The notes under the pieces were generated by a model. It was given only the letters and a program-made list of their open reading frames with translations, was not told where the DNA came from and ran no database searches. Shown piece after piece: positions 9,697 through 17,998 of a stretch of DNA of 64,000 nt (position 1 is its first letter; every line of letters begins with the position of its first letter). Origin of the DNA: Nocardia sp. NBC_00565 (GTDB taxonomy: Bacteria; Actinomycetota; Actinomycetes; Mycobacteriales; Mycobacteriaceae); NCBI RefSeq assembly GCF_036345915.1, contig NZ_CP107785.1, positions 2,666,001 through 2,730,000 of the forward strand. The letters are read 5' to 3'. The position numbers and the translations under genes are program-made.

Positions 9697-10659
9697 GTGA
9701 GCGTAGCGCTGTGCCTGATGCTCTACGGCAGCGTGGTGGCCACCTTCGGCCCACCCGTACTGCGCAGACTCACCCGGCGCGGTGCCGCCCCCCGACTAGG
9801 GGTGTTCGCCTGGCTGGTCGCGATCGGGGGCGCACTCGGCGCATGGGCGCTGGCAGCCGGGATGCTGATCATCGAATTCGCCACGTTCTGGCGCCACCCC
9901 GCCGATTCATTGCTCGCTTCCTATGCTGTGCTGTCGATGCCGATCCACCTGCACGGTGATGTGGCCACCGGCCTCGGCACGCTGACACTCGCGACATTGG
10001 TCGCGGTCGCCATCCTCGCCGCCATCGTCGTCATGGTGTTGAACGCGTGCCGGGCGATGCTGCGCCTGCGCCGCCACACTCATGCACACGGGCAGGCGGT
10101 GCGCATGGTCGGGCGCCGCGTGCCCGGCGTCGGCGCGGTGGTGCTGGATTCGCCGGAGCGCCAAGCCTATTGCGCGCCGGGACGCCCCGACACCATCGTC
10201 GTCACCTCCGCCGCCCTCGACGCCCTGACCCGCGATCAGCTCGCCGCCGTGCTGGCGCACGAGCACGCCCACCTCACCGGCAGGCATGCCGCGGTCATCG
10301 GGTTCCTGCGCGGTATCGCGGCGACTCTGCCCGGCATGCGCCTGGTGACCGATGGCGTCGGTGAGATCGGCCGCTTGCTGGAGATGTGTGCCGATGACAC
10401 GGCCGCGCGCAGCCACGGCCCGGAACCGCTGCTCGGCGGCCTGCTCGCCATCGTCGGCGCGAGCGGTCCGGTGCCTGCGGGTGCGCTCGGCGCCGCGGGT
10501 ACGGCCGTGCTGGCGCGCGCCGAGCGCCTCGTCGCGCCGGTCGGTGTGGTGCACCGCGCGACGAATCGCACCGCCTTGGTCGCCGTCATCGCGGCAACGG
10601 TGATCGGTCTGCTCGAGATAGCCGTCGGAGTACTGTTCTGCAGCACGATGCTGGGCTGA
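9697..10659 (+). CDS. M56-family membrane metallopeptidase (BlaR1-like, no sensor domain)
   Basis: 320 residues from GTG 9697, which overlaps the end of the second repeat unit. Hydrophobic segments lie at about 4-22, 36-62 and 95-120 plus one at the C-terminus. The zinc-binding HExxH appears as AHEHAHLTGRH (about residues 187-197). BlaR1-type proteins cleave their partner BlaI repressor. This short form lacks the penicillin-binding sensor, as is common in actinobacteria. It pairs with the repressor at 9160. Confidence 0.88.
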   Translation: MSVALCLMLYGSVVATFGPPVLRRLTRRGAAPRLGVFAWLVAIGGALGAWALAAGMLIIEFATFWRHPADSLLASYAVLSMPIHLHGDVATGLGTLTLATLVAVAILAAIVVMVLNACRAMLRLRRHTHAHGQAVRMVGRRVPGVGAVVLDSPERQAYCAPGRPDTIVVTSAALDALTRDQLAAVLAHEHAHLTGRHAAVIGFLRGIAATLPGMRLVTDGVGEIGRLLEMCADDTAARSHGPEPLLGGLLAIVGASGPVPAGALGAAGTAVLARAERLVAPVGVVHRATNRTALVAVIAATVIGLLEIAVGVLFCSTMLG

Positions 10660-10692
10660 ACCCAGGGGGGCCGAATGAAGGAGGGGCGATCG

Positions 10693-11805
10693 GTGCGCGT
10701 CAGCTGGGACCAGGTCTTCGCCTGGCGATTGCGCAGGCAATTCGTCACGCCATGCGGCGAGATCGACGTCACCGACATCGTCGAGCGGATGTGCGGCGTG
10801 CAGGCCCAGGTGACCGCGGCCGCGGATCTCGCGGTGGCGCTGCGTCGGCGCACCCCCGAACCCGGTGCGCTGCTACCGGAATTGGCTTCGGGCACGCTGA
10901 TGAAGACCTGGGCCATGCGCGGCACGCTGCACGCGCTCGCGCCTGAGATGGCGGCGGCCGTGCTTTCCTTGATCGGCTCGGCCCGAACCTGGGAAAAGCC
11001 CGCCTGGCAACGCACTTTCGGGGCATCCCCGGCGCAGGTCGCGGCGCTTGCCGATGCGGTGCCGCAGGTGCTCGATGGCATCGTGCTGAGCCGTGACGAA
11101 CTGGTCGACGCGCTGGTCGCCGATCCCGCCTTCCATCGACTCGGCGAGGAGCTGCGCTCCGGTTGGGGCGCGCTGCTCAAGCCGCTGGCCTGGCAGGGCG
11201 CACTGTGTCACGGTCCGGCGCAGGGCAATCGGGTCACCTTCACCAGTCCGGCCCACCTGATCCGCGGCTGGCGCGGCCTGCCCGATCCGGACGCAGCCGC
11301 ACCCGTGGCCATCACCGGCTATCTCGGCGCATATGGCCCGGCCACCCCCGAGATCTTCGACGCTTGGCTCAGCCGCAACAGCCTGAAGAAAACGACGGTG
11401 CGCCGGTGGTTTTCGGAACTGGGGGACGCGCTGACGGAGGTCGATATCGCGGGCCGCCGCGCCTACATACTCACCGAACACGCCGACGAACTCGAGGCCG
11501 TCCAACCGCCCCGCACCTCGGTCCAACTGCTGGGCGCATTCGACCAATACGTTCTCGGCCCGGGCACCGGCGACTCCGAGCTGCTGCCGGCCGCACATCG
11601 CGCGCGAGTGAGTCGGGCGGCCGGGTGGATCTCGCCGATCCTGGTCGTCGACGGCCGCATCGCGGGCACCTGGGAGATCAGCGGCGACGATCTATCGGTC
11701 GCCACCTTCGACGGTTCGCTACCGCCGACCCGCGACCTGAAGGCCGCCGCCGAGCACGTCGCCGAGGCCATGGGCCACAACGGGTTTGCCGTGCACGTGG
11801 CGTAG
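10693..11805 (+). CDS. AlkZ/YcaQ-family winged-helix DNA glycosylase-like protein
   Basis: About 370 residues of the HTH_42 family, whose characterised members AlkZ and YcaQ excise bulky or crosslinked bases. An in-frame ATG lies at 10675, but AAGGAGGGG sits just before GTG 10693, which is preferred. With that start the catalytic GVQAQ motif places its glutamines at 37 and 39, as in AlkZ. The MKTWAMRGTLHAL segment and the C-terminal LLGAFDQYVLGPG and AGWISPILVVDGRIAGTWE blocks are typical. It probably acts in repair or self-protection; the substrate is unknown. Confidence 0.8.
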   Translation: MRVSWDQVFAWRLRRQFVTPCGEIDVTDIVERMCGVQAQVTAAADLAVALRRRTPEPGALLPELASGTLMKTWAMRGTLHALAPEMAAAVLSLIGSARTWEKPAWQRTFGASPAQVAALADAVPQVLDGIVLSRDELVDALVADPAFHRLGEELRSGWGALLKPLAWQGALCHGPAQGNRVTFTSPAHLIRGWRGLPDPDAAAPVAITGYLGAYGPATPEIFDAWLSRNSLKKTTVRRWFSELGDALTEVDIAGRRAYILTEHADELEAVQPPRTSVQLLGAFDQYVLGPGTGDSELLPAAHRARVSRAAGWISPILVVDGRIAGTWEISGDDLSVATFDGSLPPTRDLKAAAEHVAEAMGHNGFAVHVA

Positions 11806-11806
11806 G

Positions 11807-12165
11807 TCAGGTCGCGGCGCGCCTTATTCGGGCAGGTGCTGTGCTGGTCGAACCAGTCGGTGGTGCGGCGATCGGTGTGGGGTGGGTGTCGAGGACCGGT
11901 GGTGTCCAGTGCCACCGGCGGGCGGACTTGCGCGCCGCGACGCGGTCACCGGCCAGCTTGGTGAGCTTTGTTGCCAGCTCGTAGACGACAGGGTTGGTGG
12001 ACAGGCTGATCGCGGGATCCTGCCGCGCGGTGCGTTGCACGTGCTGGCTGCGGGGCCGCCGCTGCTGGTCGTAGCGCATCAACGCGGCGGAAACGTCGAT
12101 CCCGTCAGCCAGTTCGGCGGCGAGCACGGCCGCGTCTTCCGCCGAGCCGGTTGGACCTGAAGCGC
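11807..12165 (-). pseudogene. C-terminal remnant of an FAD-dependent monooxygenase
   Basis: The frame reads SAEDAAVLAAELADG then ALMRYDQQRRPR and ends in VLDTHPTPIA. This matches the last ~110 residues of PHBH-type FAD monooxygenases (the helix after the FAD-binding GDAAH motif). The upstream FAD-binding and substrate regions are absent: beyond about 12165 the frame is only antisense to the thioesterase gene. A 5' deletion is the simple explanation. Confidence 0.6.
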
Positions 12166-12264
12166 CCCAGGTGGAATGGGTTATACGATGGCGAGCACGA
12201 CCCGGGAATCGACGGCGGGCTGATCCTGCTGTGCGACAACGGAACTCACGACGCTGCCGCCGCT

Positions 12265-13068
12265 TCAGCCGAGGACTCGGCGAGTTTGGCGGGCCGAGAC
12301 GAGCAGTGCGCCGCCGCGGTCCCAGATATCGATGTCGTCCACCGACCAGCCGCCGCCGGTGCTGGCGTTGGTCGCGCGGACGAGGACAGGCTGTTGGATC
12401 GGCTGGGCGAGGTCGGTGTGCAGGTGCATCGAGAACGCCACCGTCGGCACCGCGACCGGCACGGACAGGATGGGGAAGAAGGCGGGCGGCAGTGCGTCGG
12501 CGAGCACGGCCAGCGTCGCGGCATCGATCGGCAGTTCCGGAACCAGGGCGATCCACGCGCACATCCAGGCCTCGTCCGCGCCGGTGAGTGGCAGCGGTCC
12601 GGCAGCGGGTCGGATCTCGAAATGCGCTCCGACGGGCACGATTTCGGGCGGTAGCCGGAACGTCTGGCAGTCGTAGGGTGCCGGCACGTGCGGCGCGGTG
12701 GTCGGTGGAAGATCGGGTACCTGGGTCGGTGTGGTACGCCCGAAGGTGACCGCGGCGGACGCGACGGATTTGCCCTCCTGATCGGCCATGACCTCGATTA
12801 CCGCGGTGCTGCGGCCCACCGTATGCGCGGTCGCCCGGAAGGTGAGCACCCCATCCGCCGGTCGGCCGAGGAATCGCAGATCCACCGCGCGCACCGGGAG
12901 GTCCGCGCCGCCCGCTCGCCGGGCGACCTCGACCAGCAGTCCGGCGATCACGCCGCCGTGCGGACCGCTCCAGCCGCGCCAGGATTTGTCGATCTGGGCT
13001 TGCCAGATGCGGTAGTCGGTTTCGGTCAGTGCGAATTCGTCGCCCAGCCGGGTAGTGAGTTGCATCAT
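12265..13068 (-). CDS. acyl-CoA thioesterase family protein (double hotdog)
   Basis: About 267 residues. The N-terminal hotdog half contains SWRGWSGPHGGVIAGLLVEVARRA, and the C-terminal half FSMHLHTDL plus ASTGGGWSVDDIDIWDRGGALLVSARQTRRVLG, the TesB-like C-terminal signature with catalytic Asp in DDxDIWDRxG. It is likely to hydrolyse acyl-CoA. ATG 13068 is used; ATG 13080 and 13065 are in frame. The start overlaps the palindrome at 13059-13073, and the gene is divergent from an HxlR regulator. Confidence 0.82.
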   Translation of the reverse strand: MMQLTTRLGDEFALTETDYRIWQAQIDKSWRGWSGPHGGVIAGLLVEVARRAGGADLPVRAVDLRFLGRPADGVLTFRATAHTVGRSTAVIEVMADQEGKSVASAAVTFGRTTPTQVPDLPPTTAPHVPAPYDCQTFRLPPEIVPVGAHFEIRPAAGPLPLTGADEAWMCAWIALVPELPIDAATLAVLADALPPAFFPILSVPVAVPTVAFSMHLHTDLAQPIQQPVLVRATNASTGGGWSVDDIDIWDRGGALLVSARQTRRVLG

Positions 13069-13073
13069 GCAAC
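13059..13073. promoter_or_regulatory. inverted repeat between thioesterase and HxlR genes
   Basis: GTTGCA-TCA-TGCAAC, a perfect 6-bp dyad overlapping the thioesterase start codons and about 50-60 bp upstream of the HxlR start. It is the best candidate operator for the adjacent HxlR regulator to control both genes. Confidence 0.45.
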
Positions 13074-13122
13074 GAACCATAGGCTAGTGAGTTCTTTGAA
13101 GCAACCAACTATGCTGAGGCTC

Positions 13123-13611
13123 ATGCGCAGGACCAGCTTCGACGAGATGAACTGCTCGGTCGCCCAGTGTCTGGAGGTGGTGGGCGAGTGGTGGACGCTG
13201 CTGATCGTGCGGGACGCACTCTTCGGCGTGACCCGCTTCGACGACTTCCGCGCACGCCTGGGCATCGCCCGCAATGTGCTCACCCAGCGCCTGGAACACC
13301 TTGTCGCGCACGACATCATGGTCAAGGTGCCCTACCAGGAGAATCCGGTCCGCTACGACTACCAGCTCACGCCGAAGGGCCGCTCGCTGTGGCAGGTGGT
13401 CAACGCGATGCGGCAGTGGGGCGACGAATGGGCCGCACCGGATGGCCCACCGGTGCAGGCGGTACACGAGAGCTGCGGGAAGGCGACGGTGCTCGAGCCG
13501 GTCTGCGCCGAATGCGGTGAGCGGGTGCTCGGGCGCGACCTGCGGCCCATCGACGGCCCCGGAGCGGGGAGTCACTCGATCCTGCCCGAGAACCTGCAGC
13601 GCGCGCACTGA
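13123..13611 (+). CDS. HxlR-family transcriptional regulator
   Basis: 162 residues. HxlR winged helix: NCSVAQCLEVVGEWWTLLIVRDALFGVTRFDDF, then IARNVLTQRLEHLV as recognition helix and the wing YQENPVRYDYQLTPKG. The C-terminal CGKA...CAEC pair of cysteine motifs (about residues 117-136) resembles a small zinc or redox site found in some HxlR proteins. ATG 13123 has GAGG close by; ATG 13111 is the alternative. It probably regulates the divergent thioesterase. Confidence 0.88.
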   Translation: MRRTSFDEMNCSVAQCLEVVGEWWTLLIVRDALFGVTRFDDFRARLGIARNVLTQRLEHLVAHDIMVKVPYQENPVRYDYQLTPKGRSLWQVVNAMRQWGDEWAAPDGPPVQAVHESCGKATVLEPVCAECGERVLGRDLRPIDGPGAGSHSILPENLQRAH

Positions 13612-13638
13612 TCGGAGCCCGTCCATTAGGCTGCGGCG

Positions 13639-14055
13639 GTGGCGGATGGGCGAGTGGACAAGCTGATCGACACGGTCGCGTGGGTGCGCATCGAGGGCGG
13701 CCGCATTCTGTGCGCACGCCCGAAAGGCAAGGAGATCTTCTACATCCCCGGCGGCAAACGCGAGGGCGCGGAGTCCGATTCGCAGACGCTGCTGCGCGAG
13801 ATCGAGGAGGAGCTGACCGTGGCGCTGCTCCCGGAAACCATCGCACATGTCGGCACCTACGAGGCCGCGCTGCACGGACCCGTCAACGATGTACTCGTCC
13901 GGATGAGTTGCTACACCGCCGACTATCGCGGCACCCTCGCGGCCAGCAGTGAGATCGAAGAGGTGGCCTGGTTCAGCTACGCCGACCGCGCGCTGGTGCC
14001 GCCGGTCGACCAACTGCTGTTCGACGATCTGCTCGACGCGGGCCGATTGGCCTAG
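13639..14055 (+). CDS. Nudix hydrolase
   Basis: 138 residues. The Nudix box runs GGKREGAESDSQTLLREIEEEL (residues 38-59), with the REIEEE core intact and the usual final G-U replaced by T-V. Nudix enzymes hydrolyse nucleoside diphosphates linked to other groups; the substrate cannot be told from sequence. GTG start at 13639. It lies 27 bp after hxlR on the same strand. Confidence 0.85.
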   Translation: MADGRVDKLIDTVAWVRIEGGRILCARPKGKEIFYIPGGKREGAESDSQTLLREIEEELTVALLPETIAHVGTYEAALHGPVNDVLVRMSCYTADYRGTLAASSEIEEVAWFSYADRALVPPVDQLLFDDLLDAGRLA

Positions 14056-14102
14056 GTGCTAGTTGACCCGCGCAGGGCGGTGCGCGGGATACGGTCGATG
14101 TC

Positions 14103-14600
14103 ATGACCTCGGTTCGCTCGCTGTCGCGCTGGGCCGCATACGCATTGGTCGCGCCGGTGATCGGCCTCGGTCCCCTCGCGAGCCGATTGCGGACGCCGCG
14201 CCGGATGCTCGGCGTCTTCATCGCGCCGCGTGACGCGCTGGCGGTGCGCGGCGTCGCACACTCGGCGCTGGCCGCCGCGGTCGGACTGGTGACCTGGTTC
14301 CTGGCGTTTCTGGCGACCGTCGCGGCCGTGCGCGGGATCGGCTATCCGCTCATCGCCGCAGACGATCTCGAGCATTCGTGGGGCGGCCCGACTTTGGCCG
14401 GAGCCTGGGCGGTGCACGCGCTGCTCGGCGTCGGACTGTTGCCGGTGTGGGGACTGGTGCTGGCCGGATTCGGCGCGCTGCAGGTGCGGCTGACCCGCCG
14501 GCTGCTCGGCCGCGACGGGCCGTTCTGGCCGATCCCCCTATCGCTGTTGCTCACCGTCGGCGGTGTGTTGCTTTTCGTCTCGTGGCTCCATCAAGCCTGA
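14103..14600 (+). CDS. small integral membrane protein
   Basis: 165 residues with hydrophobic spans near residues 10-25, 55-78, 100-125 and 143-162, and a basic loop RLRTPRR. No family recognised. It follows the Nudix gene by 47 bp on the same strand. Confidence 0.65.
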   Translation: MTSVRSLSRWAAYALVAPVIGLGPLASRLRTPRRMLGVFIAPRDALAVRGVAHSALAAAVGLVTWFLAFLATVAAVRGIGYPLIAADDLEHSWGGPTLAGAWAVHALLGVGLLPVWGLVLAGFGALQVRLTRRLLGRDGPFWPIPLSLLLTVGGVLLFVSWLHQA

Positions 14601-14735
14601 GATCGCGACGCCCGAGTCGGCGGCGCTTCGGCGATTTCGAACCACGCCAGTACGCGGCGATCGTCGCGTAATCGGGCCGAAATGCCCGACGAGCGGCGGA
14701 TGACCGCAGGGATGCCGGGCGCGACGATTGAGGTC

Positions 14736-15632
14736 ATGGATCCCGAACTCGAACCATTCATCCCGTTGTTCCCCCCGGCCGATCTGAGTGACCCGGTCAC
14801 CGCACGCAAGAGCCTCGCCGAGTTGGCCGCATCCGTGCCGGTACCGGATATCGCGGGCCTGGAAATCGAGGACCACACGGTGCCCGCCGATCCGGATGTG
14901 GCGGTGCGGATCTATCGCCCACACCAGGCCCGAGGTGTCATCGTCTGGTTGCGCGGCGGCGGATTCGTCATGGGCGACCTGGACACCGAGCATCCGTTGG
15001 CCACCCGGCTCGCGGACGGCTCCGGCGCGATGGTGATCTCGGTGGGCTATCGCCGGGCCCCCGAACAACCGTTCCCCGCCGCGCTGGACGACGCCTATGC
15101 CGTGCTGACCTGGACGGCCGAGCATGCGACCGAACTCGGCATCGACCCGGGACGGATCGCGGTCGGCGGGCACAGCTCTGGCGCTGCCCTCGCGGCCGCG
15201 GTGGCATTGCGGGCCCGTGCCGAGCAAGGGCCGCAGATCCGCTTCCAGTTGCTCAATCAGCCGGGCCTCGATGACCGGCAGGTGACATGGTCGGCGCGAC
15301 ACTTCACCGATACGCCCTTTATGACTCGCGACAAAGTCACCGCGATATGGCGGCACTATCTGGGCTCCGTGCCCGCCTCGCCGTATGCCGCCCCCGCCCG
15401 TGCCGCCGATCTGTCCGGCCTGCCACCGGCCTATATCGCCACAGCGGAGTTCGATCCGAACCGCGACGAAGCCATCGACTACACGCTGCGGCTGCTGCAG
15501 GCGGGTGTATCGGTCGAGTTGCACCAGTGGCCCGGCACTTTCCATGGGTCGCAGGCGATCTTGTCCGCCGCGGTGTCACAACGGCAGATCGCCGAGCTTC
15601 TCGCAGTCCTGCGCCGCGCCCTCGCCGAATGA
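14736..15632 (+). CDS. alpha/beta hydrolase of the hormone-sensitive lipase (esterase) family
   Basis: 298 residues. The oxyanion-hole motif HGGG appears as RGGGF (in VWLRGGGFVMGD), the nucleophile is the serine of GHSSG, and the acid and base lie in ATAEFDPNRDEA and GTFHGS. It should be a carboxylesterase for short acyl esters; the His to Arg change at the first HGGG position is unusual but tolerated in some members. ATG 14736 follows TTGAGG; ATGs at 14682 and 14700 are less likely. Confidence 0.83.
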   Translation: MDPELEPFIPLFPPADLSDPVTARKSLAELAASVPVPDIAGLEIEDHTVPADPDVAVRIYRPHQARGVIVWLRGGGFVMGDLDTEHPLATRLADGSGAMVISVGYRRAPEQPFPAALDDAYAVLTWTAEHATELGIDPGRIAVGGHSSGAALAAAVALRARAEQGPQIRFQLLNQPGLDDRQVTWSARHFTDTPFMTRDKVTAIWRHYLGSVPASPYAAPARAADLSGLPPAYIATAEFDPNRDEAIDYTLRLLQAGVSVELHQWPGTFHGSQAILSAAVSQRQIAELLAVLRRALAE

Positions 15633-15649
15633 GACGCTACCGCTCGTGG

Positions 15650-16243
15650 TCAGGTTCGGAAGATAGGGGCAAGCGCGTCGAATAGCCGGTCGGCGTATGC
15701 GGGGTCGACCGGTGCACCGCTGACGAGAAGGCGGTAGTAGAGAGCGCCGTAGATCAGGTCGATGATGAGGTCGGGATCGAGGTCATGGGGGAGTTGGCCG
15801 TGCTCGATCGCGGTGGCGATCAGGCCGCTCGCCTCGGCTCGGCGGCCGGCGATGAACCGTTCGCGTAAGGCGGCGGCGAGTTCGGTGTCGTGCTGGGCGG
15901 CGGCCACGAGGGCGACGAAGGGGCGCCGAGCGTCGGGTTCGCTCATCAACTGCGCCACGCGCCGCACCTGGGACCGCAGCCGTGTCAGGGCATCGCCATC
16001 GGCTGGAGCCTCGATCCTGTCCGCGGCGGCGTCGGTGAAGGCATCCATCAACACCGCCGCCTTCGTCGGCCACCACCGGTAGATGGTGTTCTTGCTGACC
16101 CCGGCGTGGGCGGCGATGTCGTCCACGCTCAAACCGGGAAGACCACGGTCGGTCAGCAGTTCTCGTGCCGCGGTGAGGACCGCTCGGCGCGATCGCTCGC
16201 TGCGCGGTCGTCCCGGCCCACGGACATCCTTCGACTCCACCAT
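15650..16243 (-). CDS. TetR/AcrR-family transcriptional regulator
   Basis: 197 residues. The TetR helix-turn-helix covers residues 15-62 (RRAVLTAARELLTDRGLPGLSVDDIAAHAGVSKNTIYRWWPTKAAVL). The C-terminal domain resembles TetR_C_11. It is divergent from the truncated SDR at 16312, which was probably its target, and an inverted repeat lies between them. Confidence 0.88.
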   Translation of the reverse strand: MVESKDVRGPGRPRSERSRRAVLTAARELLTDRGLPGLSVDDIAAHAGVSKNTIYRWWPTKAAVLMDAFTDAAADRIEAPADGDALTRLRSQVRRVAQLMSEPDARRPFVALVAAAQHDTELAAALRERFIAGRRAEASGLIATAIEHGQLPHDLDPDLIIDLIYGALYYRLLVSGAPVDPAYADRLFDALAPIFRT

Positions 16244-16262
16244 GACACCAGTCTAGACATTT

Positions 16263-16284
16263 TGATACGAAACGATCAGTATCA
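16263..16284. promoter_or_regulatory. TetR operator candidate
   Basis: Inverted repeat TGATAC-N10-GTATCA in an AT-rich stretch, 20 bp upstream of the TetR start and about 30 bp upstream of the SDR remnant. Size and position suit an autoregulatory TetR operator. Confidence 0.55.
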
Positions 16285-16311
16285 TAAATACTAGCAGGTG
16301 AGTAGCTTATC

Positions 16312-16626
16312 GTGGATATTGATCGGGTGTGGCTGGTGACCGGCGCCGCGTCGGGATTCGGGTATGCGATCAGCCGAGCGGTGGCCGCCGCAGGCGGTCG
16401 GGTGGTCGCGACCGCCCGGAATCCAGCCCGAGCGCAGTCCCTGCGGGAGTTGGCGGCGGCTCATCCCGGTCGCGTCTTGGTCACACCGTTGGATGTCACC
16501 GACGATGAGCAGGCGACGCCGCCGCTGCGGCTGCCGTTGGGCCTCGACGCGGTCACCGCGATCCGCGCCGAACCGACCAGCCAACTTGCCGCGCTGGACG
16601 ACAACGACACCACCGTCGGCACCTAG
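16312..16626 (+). pseudogene. short-chain dehydrogenase with an internal deletion
   Basis: 104 codons against about 270-290 in the family. Residues 1-66 are a normal SDR N-terminus (WLVTGAASGFGYAIS cofactor loop, ARNP, PLDVTDD). The frame then jumps directly to a C-terminal block (PPLRLPLGLDAVTAIRAEPTSQLAALD) typical of the last 40 residues of the same family. The NNAG, catalytic Ser and YxxxK regions are missing, so it cannot be a working dehydrogenase. The deletion kept the frame. Confidence 0.75.
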
Positions 16627-16642
16627 GGCGAAGGTCGTTGAA

Positions 16643-17251
16643 TCAGCTCGGAACCCGTGGTCGCCCGGCTCGTTCTATGAGGTGTTGTACGAGGTTGAGT
16701 AGGACTTCTTTGGTGGAGGTGCGGTCGCGGGCGTCGCAGAGTAGGACGGGGATGTGGGGGTCGAGGTCGAGGGCGTGGCGGACTTCGTCGATGGTGTAGA
16801 TGGGTGCGTTGTCGAAGCAGTTGACGGCGACGTTGAAGGGTAGTGCGCGGCGTTCGAAGAAGTCGACGGCGGCGAAGGAGCTGTCGAGTCGTCGGGTGTC
16901 GGCGAGGACTACTGCGCCGAGGGCGCCGCGGGCGAGTTCGTCCCAGAGGAACCAGAATCGGTCTTGTCCGGGGGTGCCGAACAGGTAGAGGACGAGTTCG
17001 TGGTCGATGGTGATGCGGCCGAAGTCCAGGGCGACGGTGGTGGTGGTTTTGTGTTCGACGCCGGAGAGGTCGTCGATGCCGGTGGAGACTTCGGTGATGA
17101 GTTCTTCGGTGCGTAGGGGTGTGATTTCGCTGATCGCGGAGACCATGGTGGTTTTGCCGACGCCGAAGCCGCCGGCGATGAGGATTTTGACCGAGGCCGC
17201 CAGATGTGGGGTCGCATCGGGACGAGTTGTTTCATAGTTTTCGGATGCCAT
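16643..17251 (-). CDS. cvnD: conservon GTP-binding protein CvnD (MglA-like)
   Basis: 202 residues. P-loop GGFGVGKTT (about residues 27-35) and switch region LFGTPGQDRFW (about 90-100). Cvn GTPases cycle with a roadblock protein and a sensor kinase at the membrane in a GPCR-like complex described in Streptomyces. Last gene of the four-gene operon; it overlaps cvnC by 20 bp. Codon use at the start of the gene (many GTG/TTG-rich codons) matches its neighbours. Confidence 0.92.
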   Translation of the reverse strand: MASENYETTRPDATPHLAASVKILIAGGFGVGKTTMVSAISEITPLRTEELITEVSTGIDDLSGVEHKTTTTVALDFGRITIDHELVLYLFGTPGQDRFWFLWDELARGALGAVVLADTRRLDSSFAAVDFFERRALPFNVAVNCFDNAPIYTIDEVRHALDLDPHIPVLLCDARDRTSTKEVLLNLVQHLIERAGRPRVPS

Positions 17252-17606
17252 CCAGTACCGCTCGCAATATGTTGAGATCGCCGGGGCCGGCGTCCGGCTG
17301 CGCCGGTGCCCGGAAGATCAGGTATCCCTCGCCGATCAGATCGCCGACGAGAATCTTGGTGACCGCCAAGGGAAGTCGCAGATGGGCCGCGACCTCGGCG
17401 ACCGTCTGCGGGACACGGCACAGCCTGACGATGTCCACGTATTCGGGTTCTGTGCGCCGCAGGGTGGGCAGGGGGGTGGTGGTGACGACGATGGTGAGCA
17501 TGTCCAGGTCGTGACCGGCTCCCATGACGCGTCCACGTGTCACCGCGTAGGGCCGGACCAGGGGACCGGCGTCCTCGTCGAACCATTGCCCACCGGGGTG
17601 TGTCAT
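17232..17606 (-). CDS. cvnC: conservon protein CvnC (DUF742)
   Basis: 124 residues. DUF742 winged-helix-like fold: WFDEDAGPLVRPYAVTRGR, then CRVPQTVAEVAAHLRLPLAVTKILVGDL and a C-terminal ILRAVLDGIRKL. It bridges CvnA/B and the GTPase in conservons. ATG overlaps the cvnB stop by 4 bp. Confidence 0.92.
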   Translation of the reverse strand: MTHPGGQWFDEDAGPLVRPYAVTRGRVMGAGHDLDMLTIVVTTTPLPTLRRTEPEYVDIVRLCRVPQTVAEVAAHLRLPLAVTKILVGDLIGEGYLIFRAPAQPDAGPGDLNILRAVLDGIRKL

Positions 17607-17998
17607 GGCAGTCGTGCTGGGGTGGACAGGTAGGTGCCCACACGCTGAACCGTGACGTTCATTTCGTAGGCGACCATGCCGAGGTTCGCGGTTTCGGCGG
17701 CTTGTAGTGCGAGGCAGGCGTTGTCGCCGGCGGAGGTGACGAACAGGACCGCGCGGTCGAGTTCGATGACGGCTTGGCGGACGCCGCCGCCGTCGAAACG
17801 AGTGCCCGCGCTGCGGGCCAGGCCGTAGAGGGTGGAGGACATGGCGGCGAAGTGTTCGGCGTCCTCACGGGTCATCGCGGTCGAACGCCCGAGTAGTAGA
17901 CCATCGGTGGACAACACCACCGCATATCGCACACCAGCGAGCCGGTCGACGAGGTCGTCGAGCAGCCAGTTGAGATCACCGGGGCTGGAAGAAGTCAC
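17603..17998 (-). CDS. cvnB: conservon roadblock/LC7 protein CvnB
   Basis: 131 residues. Roadblock/LC7 fold: LNWLLDDLVDRLAGVRYAVVLSTDGLLLGRS, AEHFAAMSSTLYGLA, then VIELDRAVLFVTSAGDNACLALQA. It is thought to modulate the partner GTPase. GTG 17998 has AGGAAGG 5-6 nt upstream and overlaps the cvnA 3' end by 23 bp; an ATG at 18016 is the alternative. Confidence 0.92.
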   Translation of the reverse strand: MTSSSPGDLNWLLDDLVDRLAGVRYAVVLSTDGLLLGRSTAMTREDAEHFAAMSSTLYGLARSAGTRFDGGGVRQAVIELDRAVLFVTSAGDNACLALQAAETANLGMVAYEMNVTVQRVGTYLSTPARLP

